Positions 22,795 to 33,478 are shown, counted from the first letter of the stretch. The stretch is DNA of 64,000 bases from Podospora pseudocomata (GCF_035222375.1 NC_085888.1:1116001-1180000), one strand, 5' to 3'. Notes: generated by a model from the letters alone, not told the origin. Numbers and translations are program-made.

Positions 22795-24450
22795 ACGTGC
22801 GTGATAAGCGAGCGCCGCAGACAAGCGAGCGCCGCACTTTCTACCACCCTACCACAGCTATCCTCAATTACACAACCACAACACTAGGAAATAACTATAA
22901 CTGAATCGGAAACAGATGAATCAGATGATTCTGCAGCCTCCTGGCATGTACGTGCATTTATGGCCAGGCTTACCGCACACGCTACAGCACCAAATCTTCG
23001 TACGAGACCCCCCTGTACCACCACCACTTTGTCGTATTTCCTGGGCTACCTGCTAACCCACAGCTTTCTGTTCCAGTAGATCCTATTCCTCTTGTATAGT
23101 AAGTGACCCCCCAAGCCGCACACGTGTTTTTTTGGCTCTCCGTCTCTTACTAAGCTCCTCATTGGCCTTGCGTAGCGAAGAGACCTCTGCACGGAGAAGA
23201 GCTACCTCGTGCATTATACCCATTGCTCCCTTGGTAAATTGGTCCATAGCGGCTAGCATTGAGGTTGGAGAGCTGCCTTGATGGTTAGAAATTCGAGTTA
23301 TAATAAGCGCTGACTGTGAGGTGACCTCTCGAGGGTTGTGTGGCGTTTGAGAGACCCAAGGTAGTGCCGTGGTTGGGCTTAAGGCTGGAGGTGTTGGGGT
23401 CCAAATGCGTACATCCAGCTTAGATATTACCCTTTTTGGATCGTACGGCACAAGGCCAGCTCCAGCAAAACCTCCCTGGATATTCTTTTCTGTGATCGAA
23501 GCAAAAAATGCTTCTCTAAACGCACAAAGAAACTCCAACTTGCTGATGTGTGTGATGTTTATCCGCATCAACTGCTCAATCTGGCGGCTATACGCCCTCT
23601 TCAATGGCGCAAAACAGCCAATATCCAATGGCTGAAGTATATGGGAGGAGTGCGGAGGCATACATAGTGTAATAATGGTGTGCTCCTGGCAGTAGGTTTC
23701 GAATTCTTCGGAGTGGTGGCTCTCGTGGCCGTCAAGGATTAACAGCCGATATTTGCCCTTCGTACGAGATCCCGTGTGAAAATCGAAGTGCCGAATCCAA
23801 TCTATGCCTTTTTCATTGGTAGTCCAGCCATTATCGGGTGTTGCAATGCGCCAGGTGGCTGGAAGGCTGCACTCTGGATACCAATTGGCGAGGTGATATT
23901 GCCCGGTTAAGATGATGAATGGTGGGATAGCCCAACCCAAAGCATTTACGCCCTGAATAACCGTACCCCCCTCACGATTGCCAGGCTGGACCTGTTTGGC
24001 CTTGCCACGGCCATCAGAAGTTGTAACTACCATGCCCGCGATGATAATACCCATCATGAACCCAGTCTCGTCGAAGTTGTAGACATCGTAGCAATCGATT
24101 GGCCATATCTTCCACATACGAAAGCCGGGGATGAAATGCGGGTGTGGATAGCTCAATTATATATTGAACAATCGTTTTTTCTTTTAAGTCCGTAAGTTTG
24201 CGCGAATTACCTGGAGTATCGCGTCGTGCAGGTATACCGGCAAGTCGACGGCGAATAGTTCTATCGTCAACTTTGTAGATCTTCGCTGCGGCTCGTTTGC
24301 TTTCGTTTTTGTTGTTTTTTATAGCTTCAGCGGCCAGAATTACTCTAACTTCGTTAGAGGTAGAAGACATGGTTTTTGGTTGAGAAATGGATTGTTGAAG
24401 GTGGAGGGTCAGGTCGCGTCGAAAGTGCGACGCTCGCTTATCACGCACGT
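22795..24450 (-). mobile_element. Pogo/Fot1 DNA transposon, copy B (internally deleted)
   Basis: TA target at 22793-22794 and 24451-24452, ends ACGTGCGTG. The left end carries two 17-bp iterons (ATAAGCGAGCGCCGCAG and ACAAGCGAGCGCCGCAC); the right end carries one (ATAAGCGAGCGTCGCAC). Length 1,656 bp, about 200 bp shorter than full-length copies because of an internal deletion in the transposase. Confidence 0.88.
22884..24370 (-). pseudogene. Fot1/pogo transposase, copy B, deleted and stopped
   Basis: Starts MSSTSNEVRVILAAEAIKNN with an intact psq-type helix-turn-helix, reads to VEDMANRLL, then a deletion of roughly 200 bp removes the second DNA-binding domain and shifts frame. Reading resumes at YNFDETGFMMGIIIAG and continues through LILDGHESHHSEEFETYC and QPLDIGCFAPLK (all three catalytic Asp positions present) to SLTIQEE, where a TAG replaces the expected CAG; a second TAG follows shortly. 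The remaining frame runs through a degraded zinc knuckle (CSVCGKPGHK) to a stop at 22,884. Both premature stops fit C-to-T changes. Cannot make a full protein. Confidence 0.85.
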
Positions 24451-25430
24451 TATATAACTTTCATTTAGTTTATTTATTATAGGTTAAAAAATAATAAAAA
24501 GAGAAATATAATTATTTAGGACCTTTAATACGTATAAATGCCACGTTACCCTTAAAGGACTTTTTATTTATTGTTTATTGCTTAGTTTAAGAGTTCTATT
24601 ATATTGGTTAGATTATTAAAATCTTCAATGAAAACACCTTTGGGACTCATAAAATATTACTTTATCAATCAGTCAAATTAAGTAGGATTAATAGAGTAGT
24701 TTTTAAATATTAAGCCTTTTGGTATTGATAATTTAATATTCTATCAGGTAATCCCTTACACTAATTGTCTCAACAATTAAAACAATATTATTTTTGCTTC
24801 AAAAAATTATATCTTTGCTTAATACATAAGATAATAAAAATAGCTTTATTCATATATATTATGTTTTAATGGGGTTGCGGAGAGCACTGTAACTACAAGG
24901 GTCTCAGGAGGGTGAAGCAATTACCCAAGAACTTGGCGGGTCTCGGACTGTGCTGCTAAGTACGACGACGTGGTTGTCGAAGGAAGAAAGTGCAACAGGT
25001 ATTACCTGCAAATACAGAGAATAGTGAACTGAGATGTTGTAGTTGAAAGAGGGCTCTTTATGAGCACCTGAACTTCCTTATCATCCTTATCGCTCCCTAT
25101 CGCTCGGTGGCCCCAGTGGCTTGGATCTATGATCTCGTTGCCGATAAGGTGCTCGTATCGCTCATGAGGCTTCTCGTATCTCTCATTGTTCGGAGGTCCG
25201 GTCAAGAGTCTGTTCGGAGATCCGATGAGGAGTCCTAGGAGCCGTTGAGAGCGCTTGTGGGTGAGCCGTTGAGAGCATTGTGGGCGAGCTGTTGGGAACA
25301 ATGTGGGCGCAGAATTCCATAAACAAGTGCTGTAAAATTTCATAAATAAATGCTGCATTTTAACATACATATTATGTTTACATACAAATCTAATCAAAAA
25401 GTATAATAATCATATTTATGAAAAGATTTA
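24451..25430. other. A+T-rich spacer carrying a solo LTR
   Basis: A+T-rich relic sequence on both sides (24453-24861 and 25370-25430) of a 508-bp G+C-balanced insertion described separately. No gene supported; the 131-codon frame at 25002-25397 lies inside the LTR. Confidence 0.65.
24862..25369. mobile_element. Solo LTR, second family
   Basis: A 508-bp block that begins TGTTTTAATGGGG and ends TTTTAACATACA (TG..CA) with TATTA directly on both sides (24857-24861 and 25370-25374), the signature of a 5-bp target duplication. It contains imperfect short repeats (AGCCGTTGAGAGC occurs twice, with GAGCTGTTGGGAAC related). It shares nothing obvious with LTR family 1. Orientation is undetermined, and the superfamily cannot be told without an internal region. 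Confidence 0.7.
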
Positions 25431-27289
25431 ACGTGATCCACCATTGACCCGCGCACCCCATTGACCCGCGCACTTTTCTAGACATCATCATTCCAAACTG
25501 CCAGAGGTCCACCAAAAACCAATGCAATCAATTGAAACTACTCAGAATCGCTTGAACTATGTATTTCTCCAGCCTCTGGGCATGTCCTTGCATTGTGGCC
25601 AGCCTTGCGGCAGATGCCACAGAGCCGCGAACCCGTCCGACGCCTCTTTGACGACCCTTCATTTTCCTCCTCGACATGCCCTCCCTCCTCAACCACACCC
25701 TTCTCTGCCATTATCTCCTGGCCTGGCTTCCACTAATAGCACCTCCGTCTTGGAGATGCGTCCGTTTGGCCCTCCGACGCTTGGAAAGTGCTTCGTTGGC
25801 CTCTTGAAGTGTCCGTACCTCGGCTTGTAAAAGGGTCACCCGATGGGAAAATACCTGTATTCCTTTCGAAAGCTGATCAACAGCAGCTAAAATCGGAGTC
25901 GGAGAGCTCGACTGATGTCTTGCAATCCGAGCTTCAATAAGGGTAGACTGCGAGAGGGCTTCGTTGGTAGTCTTGGGCGTCTTAAAGGCCCAAGGTGTTG
26001 GTGGCCCATCAGGGGTCCCAGGGGGGATTGGTGTCCGCAACTTGACATCTAGCTTCGAAAGGACGGCCTGCGGGTCGTGGGGATAAGTCCAGACCCCGAA
26101 AACCCCCCGAGAACGTTTTCTTGGGTGAAAGTCCGGCTGAAGGCGGCTTTGAACGCAAGGAAGAACTCGGGCTTCGTGATATGCGTGATCCGGGCTTTGA
26201 TGAAGTGCTCGATTTCAGCACCGTACATCTTCTTTAGGACGCTATAACAACCCACATCGAGAGGCTGGGTAAGATGCGAGGAATGGGAAGGCAGACAAAT
26301 GGTGACAATGTTATTCTCCTTGCAATAGTCCTCGAATTCGGCGTTAACATGGCTCTCATGGCCGTCGAGCACCAGCATCCGATATACACCCCTCCGACGG
26401 TGTTTAGTGTGCTCATCAAAATGCTGCAGCCATTCCAGAGCAGTCTTATTATCTGTCCATCCGTTGGTTGTTGTTGCGACGGCCCAGTCGTCAGGTATCT
26501 GATGTTCGGAGTACCAGCTAGCGAGGTGGAAACGGCCCTTCACCACCAAGAAAGGCGGCACCACATACCCGTCGCCAGCGATAGTGCAAATCGCTGTCGC
26601 CCATTCCCGATTACCCGGCTGAATAGCCTTTGGTTTACCGACCCGATCGGAGCGCGTAACCACCATCCCTGGACGTATCATGCCCATCATAAAGCCGGTT
26701 TCGTCGAAGTTATAGATGTCGCAGTCGAGGATACCGTATTTCGCACGCATGTTGGCAACCAGTCGGAACCATGGCTCAATAATTGCGGGATCTTCACAGA
26801 GGCCTCTTTGATAGTCATAGACGCGATTAAAACGCGTCTTTAACTCTGGACGTCGTGCAACGAAGCGGTCTGGCCAGTTCTTTCCGACCTGTCGCGCACC
26901 GCGTTTCCGAAGCAGGAGATTGGCCATATCACCCACGTCGACAATCCGGGGCGAAACCCTCGCGAATCTCGGTCGAGTATATATTGAACAATTACCTCCT
27001 CTTCGATCTTCGTTAAATTCGAACGGCCGTGATAGCTATCGGCTTTAGGGGTGATTCCGTTCATTCTGTCGCGGAGGGTTGTTTCAGGGACGTTGTAGAT
27101 CTTGGCTGCACGTCGGCGAGACATATTTTTGCTCGTATGGATAGCCTCGATGGCAAGGATGATTCTGGCTTCTTGGGTTTGCACAGACATAGTGTTTTGT
27201 GGTGTGATGGAGCAATTGCCTTTGGAGGTCGTGTTGCGATAGAAAAGTGCGCGGGTCAATGGGGTGCGCGGGTCAATGGTGGATCACGT
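25431..27289 (-). mobile_element. Pogo/Fot1 DNA transposon, copy C
   Basis: TA target at 25429-25430 and 27290-27291. The two terminal inverted repeats are identical over about 47 bp. Each starts ACGTGATCCACC and contains two 17-bp iterons of the type CCCATTGACCCGCGCAC. Length 1,859 bp. This subfamily has the most divergent iteron and the most divergent transposase in the island. Confidence 0.9.
25538..27190 (-). pseudogene. Fot1/pogo transposase, copy C, three frameshifts
   Basis: Starts MSVQTQEARIILAIEAIHTS (psq-type helix-turn-helix). A frameshift near 26,940 falls between RPGLS and VGDMANLLL. The next segment carries the second DNA-binding domain and catalytic core: YNFDETGFMMGMI, LVLDGHESHVNAEFEDYC and QPLDVGCYSVLKK, all three Asp present. 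A one-base loss in a C run near 26,070 shifts out of frame at GSGLIP. A 109-codon frame (25711-26040) then gives the linker and coiled coil. A third shift precedes a zinc knuckle in another frame (LCGICRKAGHNARTC), ending at TAG 25,538. The lesions are indels, not C-to-T stops, so decay here is not RIP. Confidence 0.85.
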
Positions 27290-27515
27290 TATATAAATCT
27301 ATATTAAACGTATCTCATAATAATTTATGTAGATCTATTTAAAGAATAATACTCTATATAATACAATGAATAATAGTAACCTATGTAATGCTATTAATAA
27401 TAAAGAACTGATATGATCTTTGTATAACGTATATTATGAGCGAGTCGTACATATAAGCGAGTCGTACAGTCTCCACCACCCTACAACAACTATCCTCAAT
27501 TGCAACATAACAACA

Positions 27516-29576
27516 CTAGAAACCAACTATAATTCCATCAGAAACAGCCGAATCAGACGATTCTTCAGCCTCCTGGCAAGTACGTGCATTATAGCCAGGC
27601 TTGCCGCATACACTGCAGCACCGAACCGTCGTACGACCCCCCCTGCACCACTACCATCCGGCTGTGTTTCTTCTGCTGCCTCCCCACCCACGGCCTTCTG
27701 GTCCAGTAGATCCTTCGCATCTTGTATGGCAAGTGATCCTCCGAGCTGTACGCGTGTTCTTTTCGCTCTCCGGCGCTTGCTTAGTGCCTCGTTCGCCTTG
27801 CGGAGCGAAGATACCTCTGACTGAAGGAGAGCCACTTGGTGCATTACAGCCATTGTACCCTTAGTAAGCTGGTCTACTGCAGCCAACCTTGAAGTCGGGG
27901 AGCTATTTTGATGGTTGGTAATGCGAGTCTTGATGAGCGTTGACTGTGAGTTGGCTTCTCGGGGGTTTTGTGGTGCCTGGAACACCCAAGGTTGTGGAGT
28001 GCCGGGCCGTTAGGTCGGGGGTTGTTGGCGTACGAAGCTTTACATCCAGCTCAGAAAACACCTTCTCTGGATCGTACGGCGTAAGGCCAGCACCTGCAAA
28101 GCCACCCCGTATATTCTTCTCTGTCATGGAGGCAAAAAACGCCTCCCGGAAGGCACAGAGGAACTCGACCTTACTTACGTGGTTGACATGCACGCGCATC
28201 AAGTCCTCGATCTGGCGACCGTACGCCTGTTTTAGTGGCCCAATGTAACGAACCCCTGTACAGAATCTCTGAAAGGGATACTGGTTGAAGGTAACTTCTG
28301 ACAATTGGTTCGGTGCAGCTAAACAGTGCACAACAAGATGTCTCAATGTAAACACAAGATACCGTGAATACAATCTGAATTGCATACTGCGGAACTGTCT
28401 ATCTGCACCAGCCAGTTCCTCTGTATATATAGACCCTATGCCAAGCCTGTCACTGTCCTGGATCGATAGACTCGACCATCGATCCTATCGATACTGTCCC
28501 TTTTGGGATTGACTCTTCTGGATCGATCCTCGATCCCAATGATCCTGTTCTGATTGGTCTTTGCTCCTGTACTAATGATTGGTCCGTGGTGCGCCCCGCG
28601 CCCCACCAAGTGTCAAGCCGTGACACCCAAAGCAGCCAACATCGAGTGGCTGGAGGAGGTGAGAGGAATGTGGAGGCATACAGAGCGTAATAATGTTGTT
28701 CTGCTGGCAGTGGCGCTCGAATCCGGTCGAGTGGTGGCTTTCGTGGCCGTCGAGGATTAACAACCGGTATTTGCCCTTTGTACGGGACGTTGTGTGATAG
28801 TCAAAGTGCTTGATCCAATCTAGGCCTACCGCATTTGTAGTCCAGCCATTATCGATGGTTGCGATGCGCCAGTCGGCCGGGAGGTTGCACTCGGTATATC
28901 AGTTGGCGAGGTGGTACTGCGCGGCCAAGATGATGAAAGGAGGGATGGCCCAGCCGAGGGCATTGACTCCCTGGATCACCGTTGCCCATTCGCGGTTGCC
29001 AGGCTGGGTCAGTTTTGCCTTTCTAAGGCCGTCCGAGGTCGTAACTACTATACCCGCGAAGATGGTGCCCATCATAAACCCAGTCTCGTCGAAGGTGTAG
29101 ATATCGTCATCTACAATACCGTACTTGGCCTTGGTGTTCTGTACGAGCGTAAATCACTCGGTAATAACCTTTGGATCCTCGCATTTAGCCCTTTGGTAGC
29201 CGTATCTACGCGTAAAACGCGTACGGAGCTGTGGCTGACGTTTGACGAAGTTATGTGCCCAGAGCTTGCCAACAGGGGGCGCGTCGCGTACGCGTAACAG
29301 TTAGCTGGCCATATCTTCTACACTACGCAATCTTGGTGAAAAAGCTCGCGTACATAGCTCAATAATATATCGGACAATAGCTTCCTCTTCCGATTGAGTC
29401 AGCTTTTTCGAATTGGGTGTTATATCGCGTGCTGCAGGCCGGCCAGCACGTCGGTTAGAGAAAGTCATAGCTGGTACGTTGTAGAGCTTGGCTGCAGCTC
29501 GGAGGCTTAATTTTTCATTGCTTCGAAGAGCCTCAACGGCTCAGAGTATCCTGGCTTCCTCTGAAGTAGGAGGCAT
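27516..29576 (-). pseudogene. Fot1/pogo transposase, copy D, stops and LTR insertion
   Basis: Very similar to copy F in sequence. From MPPTSEEARIL the frame meets TGA at codon 12. Later stops replace CAA in MASQLL (TAA) and Trp in the ITEWF and LANWY contexts (TGA). At least the last three are G:C-to-A:T transitions in CpA/TpG context, so light RIP or deamination is plausible. The catalytic region reads LILDGHESHHSTGFERHC and QPLDVGCF before being cut by the LTR at 28,244-28,625. The C-terminal third continues on the other side (GPLKQAYGRQIEDLM onwards) with a frameshift near 28,010, then coiled coil and zinc-knuckle coding sequence to TAG at 27,516. Non-functional. Confidence 0.85.
28244..28625 (-). 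mobile_element. Solo LTR, gypsy-like family 1, inside copy D
   Basis: 382 bp, reading on the minus strand from TGTCACGGCTTGACAC to GGGGTTCGTTACA. It is flanked by the 5-bp duplication CCCAA (28239-28243 and 28626-28630). Removing the LTR and one CCCAA restores the GGCCCAAAGCAGCC sequence found in copies F and I, so insertion and solo formation are clear. The U3 part is rich in GATCGATC-type palindromes; the core TATATATACAGAGGAACTGG is shared with other copies. Confidence 0.95.
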
Positions 29577-29675
29577 ATTGGGTTGTGGAAAAAATTGATG
29601 TTAGGTGTAAGGAGGACGCGTCGTGGTGGAGACTGTACGACTCACTTATATGTACGACTCGATTACAATATACGT

Positions 29676-30361
29676 TAACGGTTTCGAAGAAATGTTAGAA
29701 AAATAATCTATATAAAAAATTATAACTTATTTTCTTTAATAAATATATTATTTTAATCATATAAATTAATAATTAGTAACTTAAATATTAAATAAAGCAA
29801 AAGATAAGGATAAGACTTATTACAATAATAACCGATATAACGGTAAATAGAAACGGTAATACCTCAATGCTAGATACACCGGTATTATATACGTAGGATT
29901 AATAAAAATTAATACCATATAATAGTAAAGGCTAGTAAACCGGAATTAAAGTAAAAATAACTATTAAGATAAATCTTTTTAAACTGGATTAGAAATTAAG
30001 CAAATAATTCGATTAAAAAAGGAAATTATGGTAATTATTATATGAAAAGAAATATAAGTTAAGGAGGGCATATTTATTAAACATTCGAAAAGCAAAACCT
30101 TTAGCTCTGGAGAAGATTTTAATTAATATATTAAATAAGTTTTTGTTTTTTAAAAACTATAGAAAACTATAAAGGAGTTAGAAGTGAAATATAAAACAGG
30201 AATTCTTGAAATACGAAAGGTATTACAGGGGTTATGAAGAATAACAACTGTATATCATAAAAGGGATTTACCCAGAAAATATAGATAATAAACTAACATA
30301 ATTGATATAAACTAATTTATATATAAACGTTAAAAAAATTTAGAAAAATGAAAAGGGTATT
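29676..30361 (+). other. A+T-rich retroelement relic
   Basis: A+T-rich, stop-ridden sequence. From about 29,814 onward it can be aligned by eye with 38,100-38,880 (for example shared AATTAAAGTA, ATTCGATTAAAAAAGGAAATT and AAGATTTTAATTAA-type blocks), so both descend from one element in the same orientation. The TRIM element at 30,362 is inserted in its right end. Confidence 0.6.
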
Positions 30362-30853
30362 TGTCACGGCCGGCCGGACCACTGCACCATACCCACTGTG
30401 ATTGCTATCAAAAGCTACAAGTGAGCCAAGCTTCCTGGCTTGGCTCGCTCCAGTGGTATATATATGGTGACGCCGCCACAGCCGTCACATCTCCCCCCCC
30501 CCCTCGACGAGAGCCCCCGCGAGCTGCTGCTCCAGCGAGGCCTTCGAGTGCCATTTATCATCGAGAAGAGGGCATATATATGGTAACTGAAATCTACCCA
30601 CATTGCAGCCTTTCGATCAAATCCATCTCCACGCAAAGGAGGTTCTCTCTTTCTCGCTGCAAGAGGTGGGGCTCAATTTCTAAGAGCGTGGCTCGAAGCC
30701 ACGCTCCCGTTAAGCTTGGCTCAAATGTCACGGCCGGCCGGACCACTGCACCATACCCACTGTGATTGCTATCAAAAGCTACAAGTGAGCCAAGCTTCCT
30801 GGCTTGGCTCGCTCCAGTGGTATATATATGGTGACGCCGCCACAGCCGTCACA
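30362..30853 (-). mobile_element. TRIM-type miniature LTR retrotransposon
   Basis: Two identical 128-bp LTRs (30362-30489 and 30726-30853), TG..CA bounded, flank a 236-bp internal region with no coding capacity. The whole 492-bp element sits between direct GTATT repeats (30357-30361 and 30854-30858). On the minus strand a polypurine tract with eleven consecutive G (30490-30505) lies immediately before the downstream LTR, as a plus-strand primer site should. The internal start on that strand (TTTGAGCCAAGCTTAACGGG) is where a primer-binding site is expected. Each LTR has a TATATATA box. Intact repeats and absence of RIP imply recent mobilisation, necessarily by proteins encoded elsewhere. Confidence 0.93.
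30489..30725 (-). repeat. TRIM internal region with 10-bp perfect hairpin
   Basis: Near the minus-strand 5' end of the internal region, GAGCGTGGCT and AGCCACGCTC form a perfect 10-bp stem with a 3-nt loop (about 30,685-30,707). It lies right after the putative primer-binding site, a position used for packaging or dimerisation signals in retroelements; that role is inferred. Confidence 0.7.
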
Positions 30854-31125
30854 GTATTAACATTAAAATCGTAAAATAATTAAAATATGTATCTTTCTTT
30901 ATATAGTCTATCTTTTATAGTGCAAATGCAATGTAATCTTATTTTAAGTAACTGGAATAGCAAAAAATATTTAAGTTATAAATTAATATGTAGAGTAGGT
31001 AAGGAAAGTGAATAGTATTCTAATAAAAAAACAATAATTGAATACGAAATGTTTTAAGCAAAAATCAATAATTATTTTTATAGAAGATTTAGGACCTAAC
31101 TAAACTAGAAAATACCTTTTGAATA
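30854..31125. other. A+T-rich relic DNA
   Basis: About 270 bp of A+T-rich sequence between the TRIM and copy E; the GTATT duplication is at its left edge. Nothing else identifiable. Confidence 0.6.
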
Positions 31126-32987
31126 ACGTAGTTGATAAGCGAATGACACAGATAAGCGAATGACACACGAAATCGAACCTGCGCAACAAAATCTATATCT
31201 ATTCCACTAAAACAACTCAAAACAAATGAAACTACTCGGAGTCGTCTTCCTCAGACGTTTCCACAACTATCTGACAAGTGCGCGCATTGTGGCCAGGCTC
31301 GCCGCAGTTGCCACAACGCCGCGCGCGCGTCTCAGCCCTCGGCTTCCGACCACTTCCCGCCGGCGTTTCCTCCTTGATCTGCACCTCAACCTCTCTCTGA
31401 CCCTGTATATCCTGTGCATCCTGTACACTAAGCGATCCTCCTTGCCGCAGCCGTTGTTTTTTGGCCCCTCGGCGCTTGCTGAGCGCCTCATTCGCTGCTC
31501 GAAGGCTCTGGTTCTCCGACTTTAACAATGCCAACTGATGCATTATCTTAGATGTCCCTTTCGCAAAGATATCAACCGCCCTTAAAATCTCGGTTGGAGA
31601 GCTATTTTGATGCCGAGCAATTCGATTCTTAATGAGGGTAGACTGCGAAAAGGCTTCGGTTGGGTTGTTTGGGGTCTTGGAAACCCAGGTGTGGGCACTG
31701 CCAGGCCGCGGGTTCGAGGGAGTTGGTGTCTTTAAACGAACGTCGAGCTGGGAGATCACTTTCTCAGGGTCCAAAGGAACAAGTCCAGCGCCTCGAAACC
31801 TCCTCGAATGTTGTCGCTCGTCATTGCTGCCTGGTGCGCTGCGAAGATGGCGGGAAGGAAGTCCTCCTTAGTGATGTGGGTTATGCTTGGCCGCATCATC
31901 CCCTCGATCTGCTTGCCGTATGCCGTCTTGAGCGGGCTGAAACAGCCAACATCGAGTGGCTGGAGGATGTGAGATGAGTGAGGAGGCATACAGAGGGTGA
32001 TAATGTTATTCTCCTTGCAGTAGACCTCGAAATCGGTCGAGTGGTGGCTGTCGTGGCCGTCGAGGACGAGGAGGCGATGAACCCCGGCTGTTCGAGCTTT
32101 GGTATGCCTGTCGAAGTGCTGAATCCATTCTAGGCCTCTCTCGTTGGTTGTCCAACCGTTTTCGGCTGTTGCAATGACCCAGTCCTTGGGCAATGGGCTG
32201 TTCTCGTACCAAGAGGAGAGGTGGTACTTGCCCTTGACGATGATGAACGGCGGGATCGCCCAGCCGGTAGCATTGACGCCCTGGATCACCGTTGCCCACT
32301 CTCGATTGCCAGGCTGCTTCGATTTTGCCCTGCCAGGCCGTTCGGAGCTTGTGACAACCATTGCGGTTGAGATAACGCCCATTATAAACCCAGTCTCGTC
32401 AAAGTTGTAGATATCCGCCTCCAGGATACCATATTTCGCAATTGTGTTCCGCACCAGCGCGAACCAGCCACGAATAATCTCTGGATCTTCGCATTGGGCC
32501 CTCTGGTAGTCGTATTTCCGATTAAAACGCGTGGTGAGTTTTAGATGCCGTTTAACGAAGTTGTGTGCCCAACGCGTCCCGACGCGTTGGGCGTCGCGTT
32601 CGGCAAGCAGTCGATTCGCCATATCTTCCACACCAGACAAGCGGGGAGGAAATCCTTTGGAATCTAGATCGAGGATATACTGAACAATGACCGATTCTTC
32701 TAAGTCGGTCAATTTCCGCGAGTTGGCTGGAATATCGCGTCGTGATTGCATGCCACGTCTGCGACGACTTAGTTTTTGGTGATCCACACTATATATCTTA
32801 CCAGCGGCTCGAGCGCTTAGGTTCGGGTCATTTTGCATTGCCTGGAGAGCCAAGAACAACTGGGCATCGTCGTTTTTGCAAGACATATTTGTGTTGTAAA
32901 GAAAACTAGAGAAGAAGCAGGGGGAGATGCGTGGTGGCGACGTCGTGTGTCATTCGCTTATCTGTGTCATTCGCTTATCAACCACGT
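31126..32987 (-). mobile_element. Pogo/Fot1 DNA transposon, copy E
   Basis: TA target at 31124-31125 and 32988-32989. Terminal inverted repeats of about 43 bp differ at one visible base (ACGTAGTTG versus ACGTGGTTG). Each end has two perfect 17-bp iterons, GATAAGCGAATGACACA. Length 1,862 bp. With copy F, it is the best-preserved full-length element in the island. Confidence 0.92.
31232..32886 (-). pseudogene. Fot1/pogo transposase, copy E, single frameshift
   Basis: One-base deletion near 31,790 is the only visible lesion. The upstream frame (376 codons) starts MSCKNDDAQLFLALQAMQND and holds the psq-type helix-turn-helix (LSARAAGKIYSVD), the second DNA-binding domain (GVEDMANRLL to HLKLTTRFNRKYDY) and the catalytic core with YNFDETGFIMGVI, LVLDGHDSHHSTDFEVYC and QPLDVGCFSPLK. 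The downstream frame begins DPEKVISQLDVRLKTPTP, passes a coiled coil (MHQLALLKSENQSLRAANEA) with a basic patch, and ends in a CCHC zinc knuckle, CGNCGEPGHNARTC, plus an acidic tail. At the shift, FRGAGLVP-type sequence becomes FEALDLFL. Family role: cut-and-paste transposition at TA, in the nucleus. Confidence 0.9.
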
Positions 32988-33478
32988 TAATTAAAGTTAG
33001 TTTTTTTCGCCTATGATATTAAAAATTATTTTTCTTTATAAACGTTTTATATCGAAAATAATTTTATATAACGATCTATTTTTCGTTTGTTTTATAGTAT
33101 TTCAATTTAATATATAAATTATAATAAGATTAAATTCGGTTTTATATTTTTGCTTATCAATATTACCGTTCAAATATTGTTTTAATATATGATAATTAGA
33201 AGAGTTTTTTTTCTTTTTCCTTTTACAGTAGCAATTTCACTAACGAGTATCGGGTCGTTATTTTATGCCTTTACTTTATACCGACGCTTTAAAAAAACTA
33301 TTCGTAATCCGTTAAAGGTTATTAGCTCTCGCAAAAGACCGTGAATCGTTTTTTAAATAATTATATTACTTAAAAGCGTTCGGCTAACTTAGGTTATCTA
33401 ATAATATAAAATCTTTTAACTATCTTTACTTAACTTCCTTCTATTTTCCGTATATTAGTTTTTTATTATTTTCCTATA
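32988..33478 (-). other. A+T-rich retroelement relic, opposite orientation
   Basis: Stop-ridden A+T-rich DNA. The reverse complement of about 33,240-33,340 resembles 39,440-39,550 (shared GAGCTAATAACCTTTAACGG-like and CGTCGGTATAAAGTAAAGGC-like blocks), so it is a piece of the same retroelement family inserted on the other strand. Confidence 0.55.

Larger units (their letters stand above)
27427..29675 (-). mobile_element. Pogo/Fot1 DNA transposon, copy D, split by an LTR
   Basis: TA target at 27425-27426 and 29676-29677, ends ACGTATATT. Each end carries two 17-bp iterons of the type ATAAGCGAGTCGTACAG, with small mismatches between ends. Total 2,249 bp, of which 387 bp are an inserted LTR plus its target duplication; the underlying element is about 1,862 bp, the same as its relatives. 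Confidence 0.9.

Noticed and set aside
25002-25397. 131-codon open frame on the - strand
   Set aside because: Lies inside the solo LTR bounded by TATTA repeats and shows no domain.
30361-30765. Open frame across the TRIM element
   Set aside because: It crosses LTR boundaries and the poly-C run; the element shows no coding capacity in either strand.
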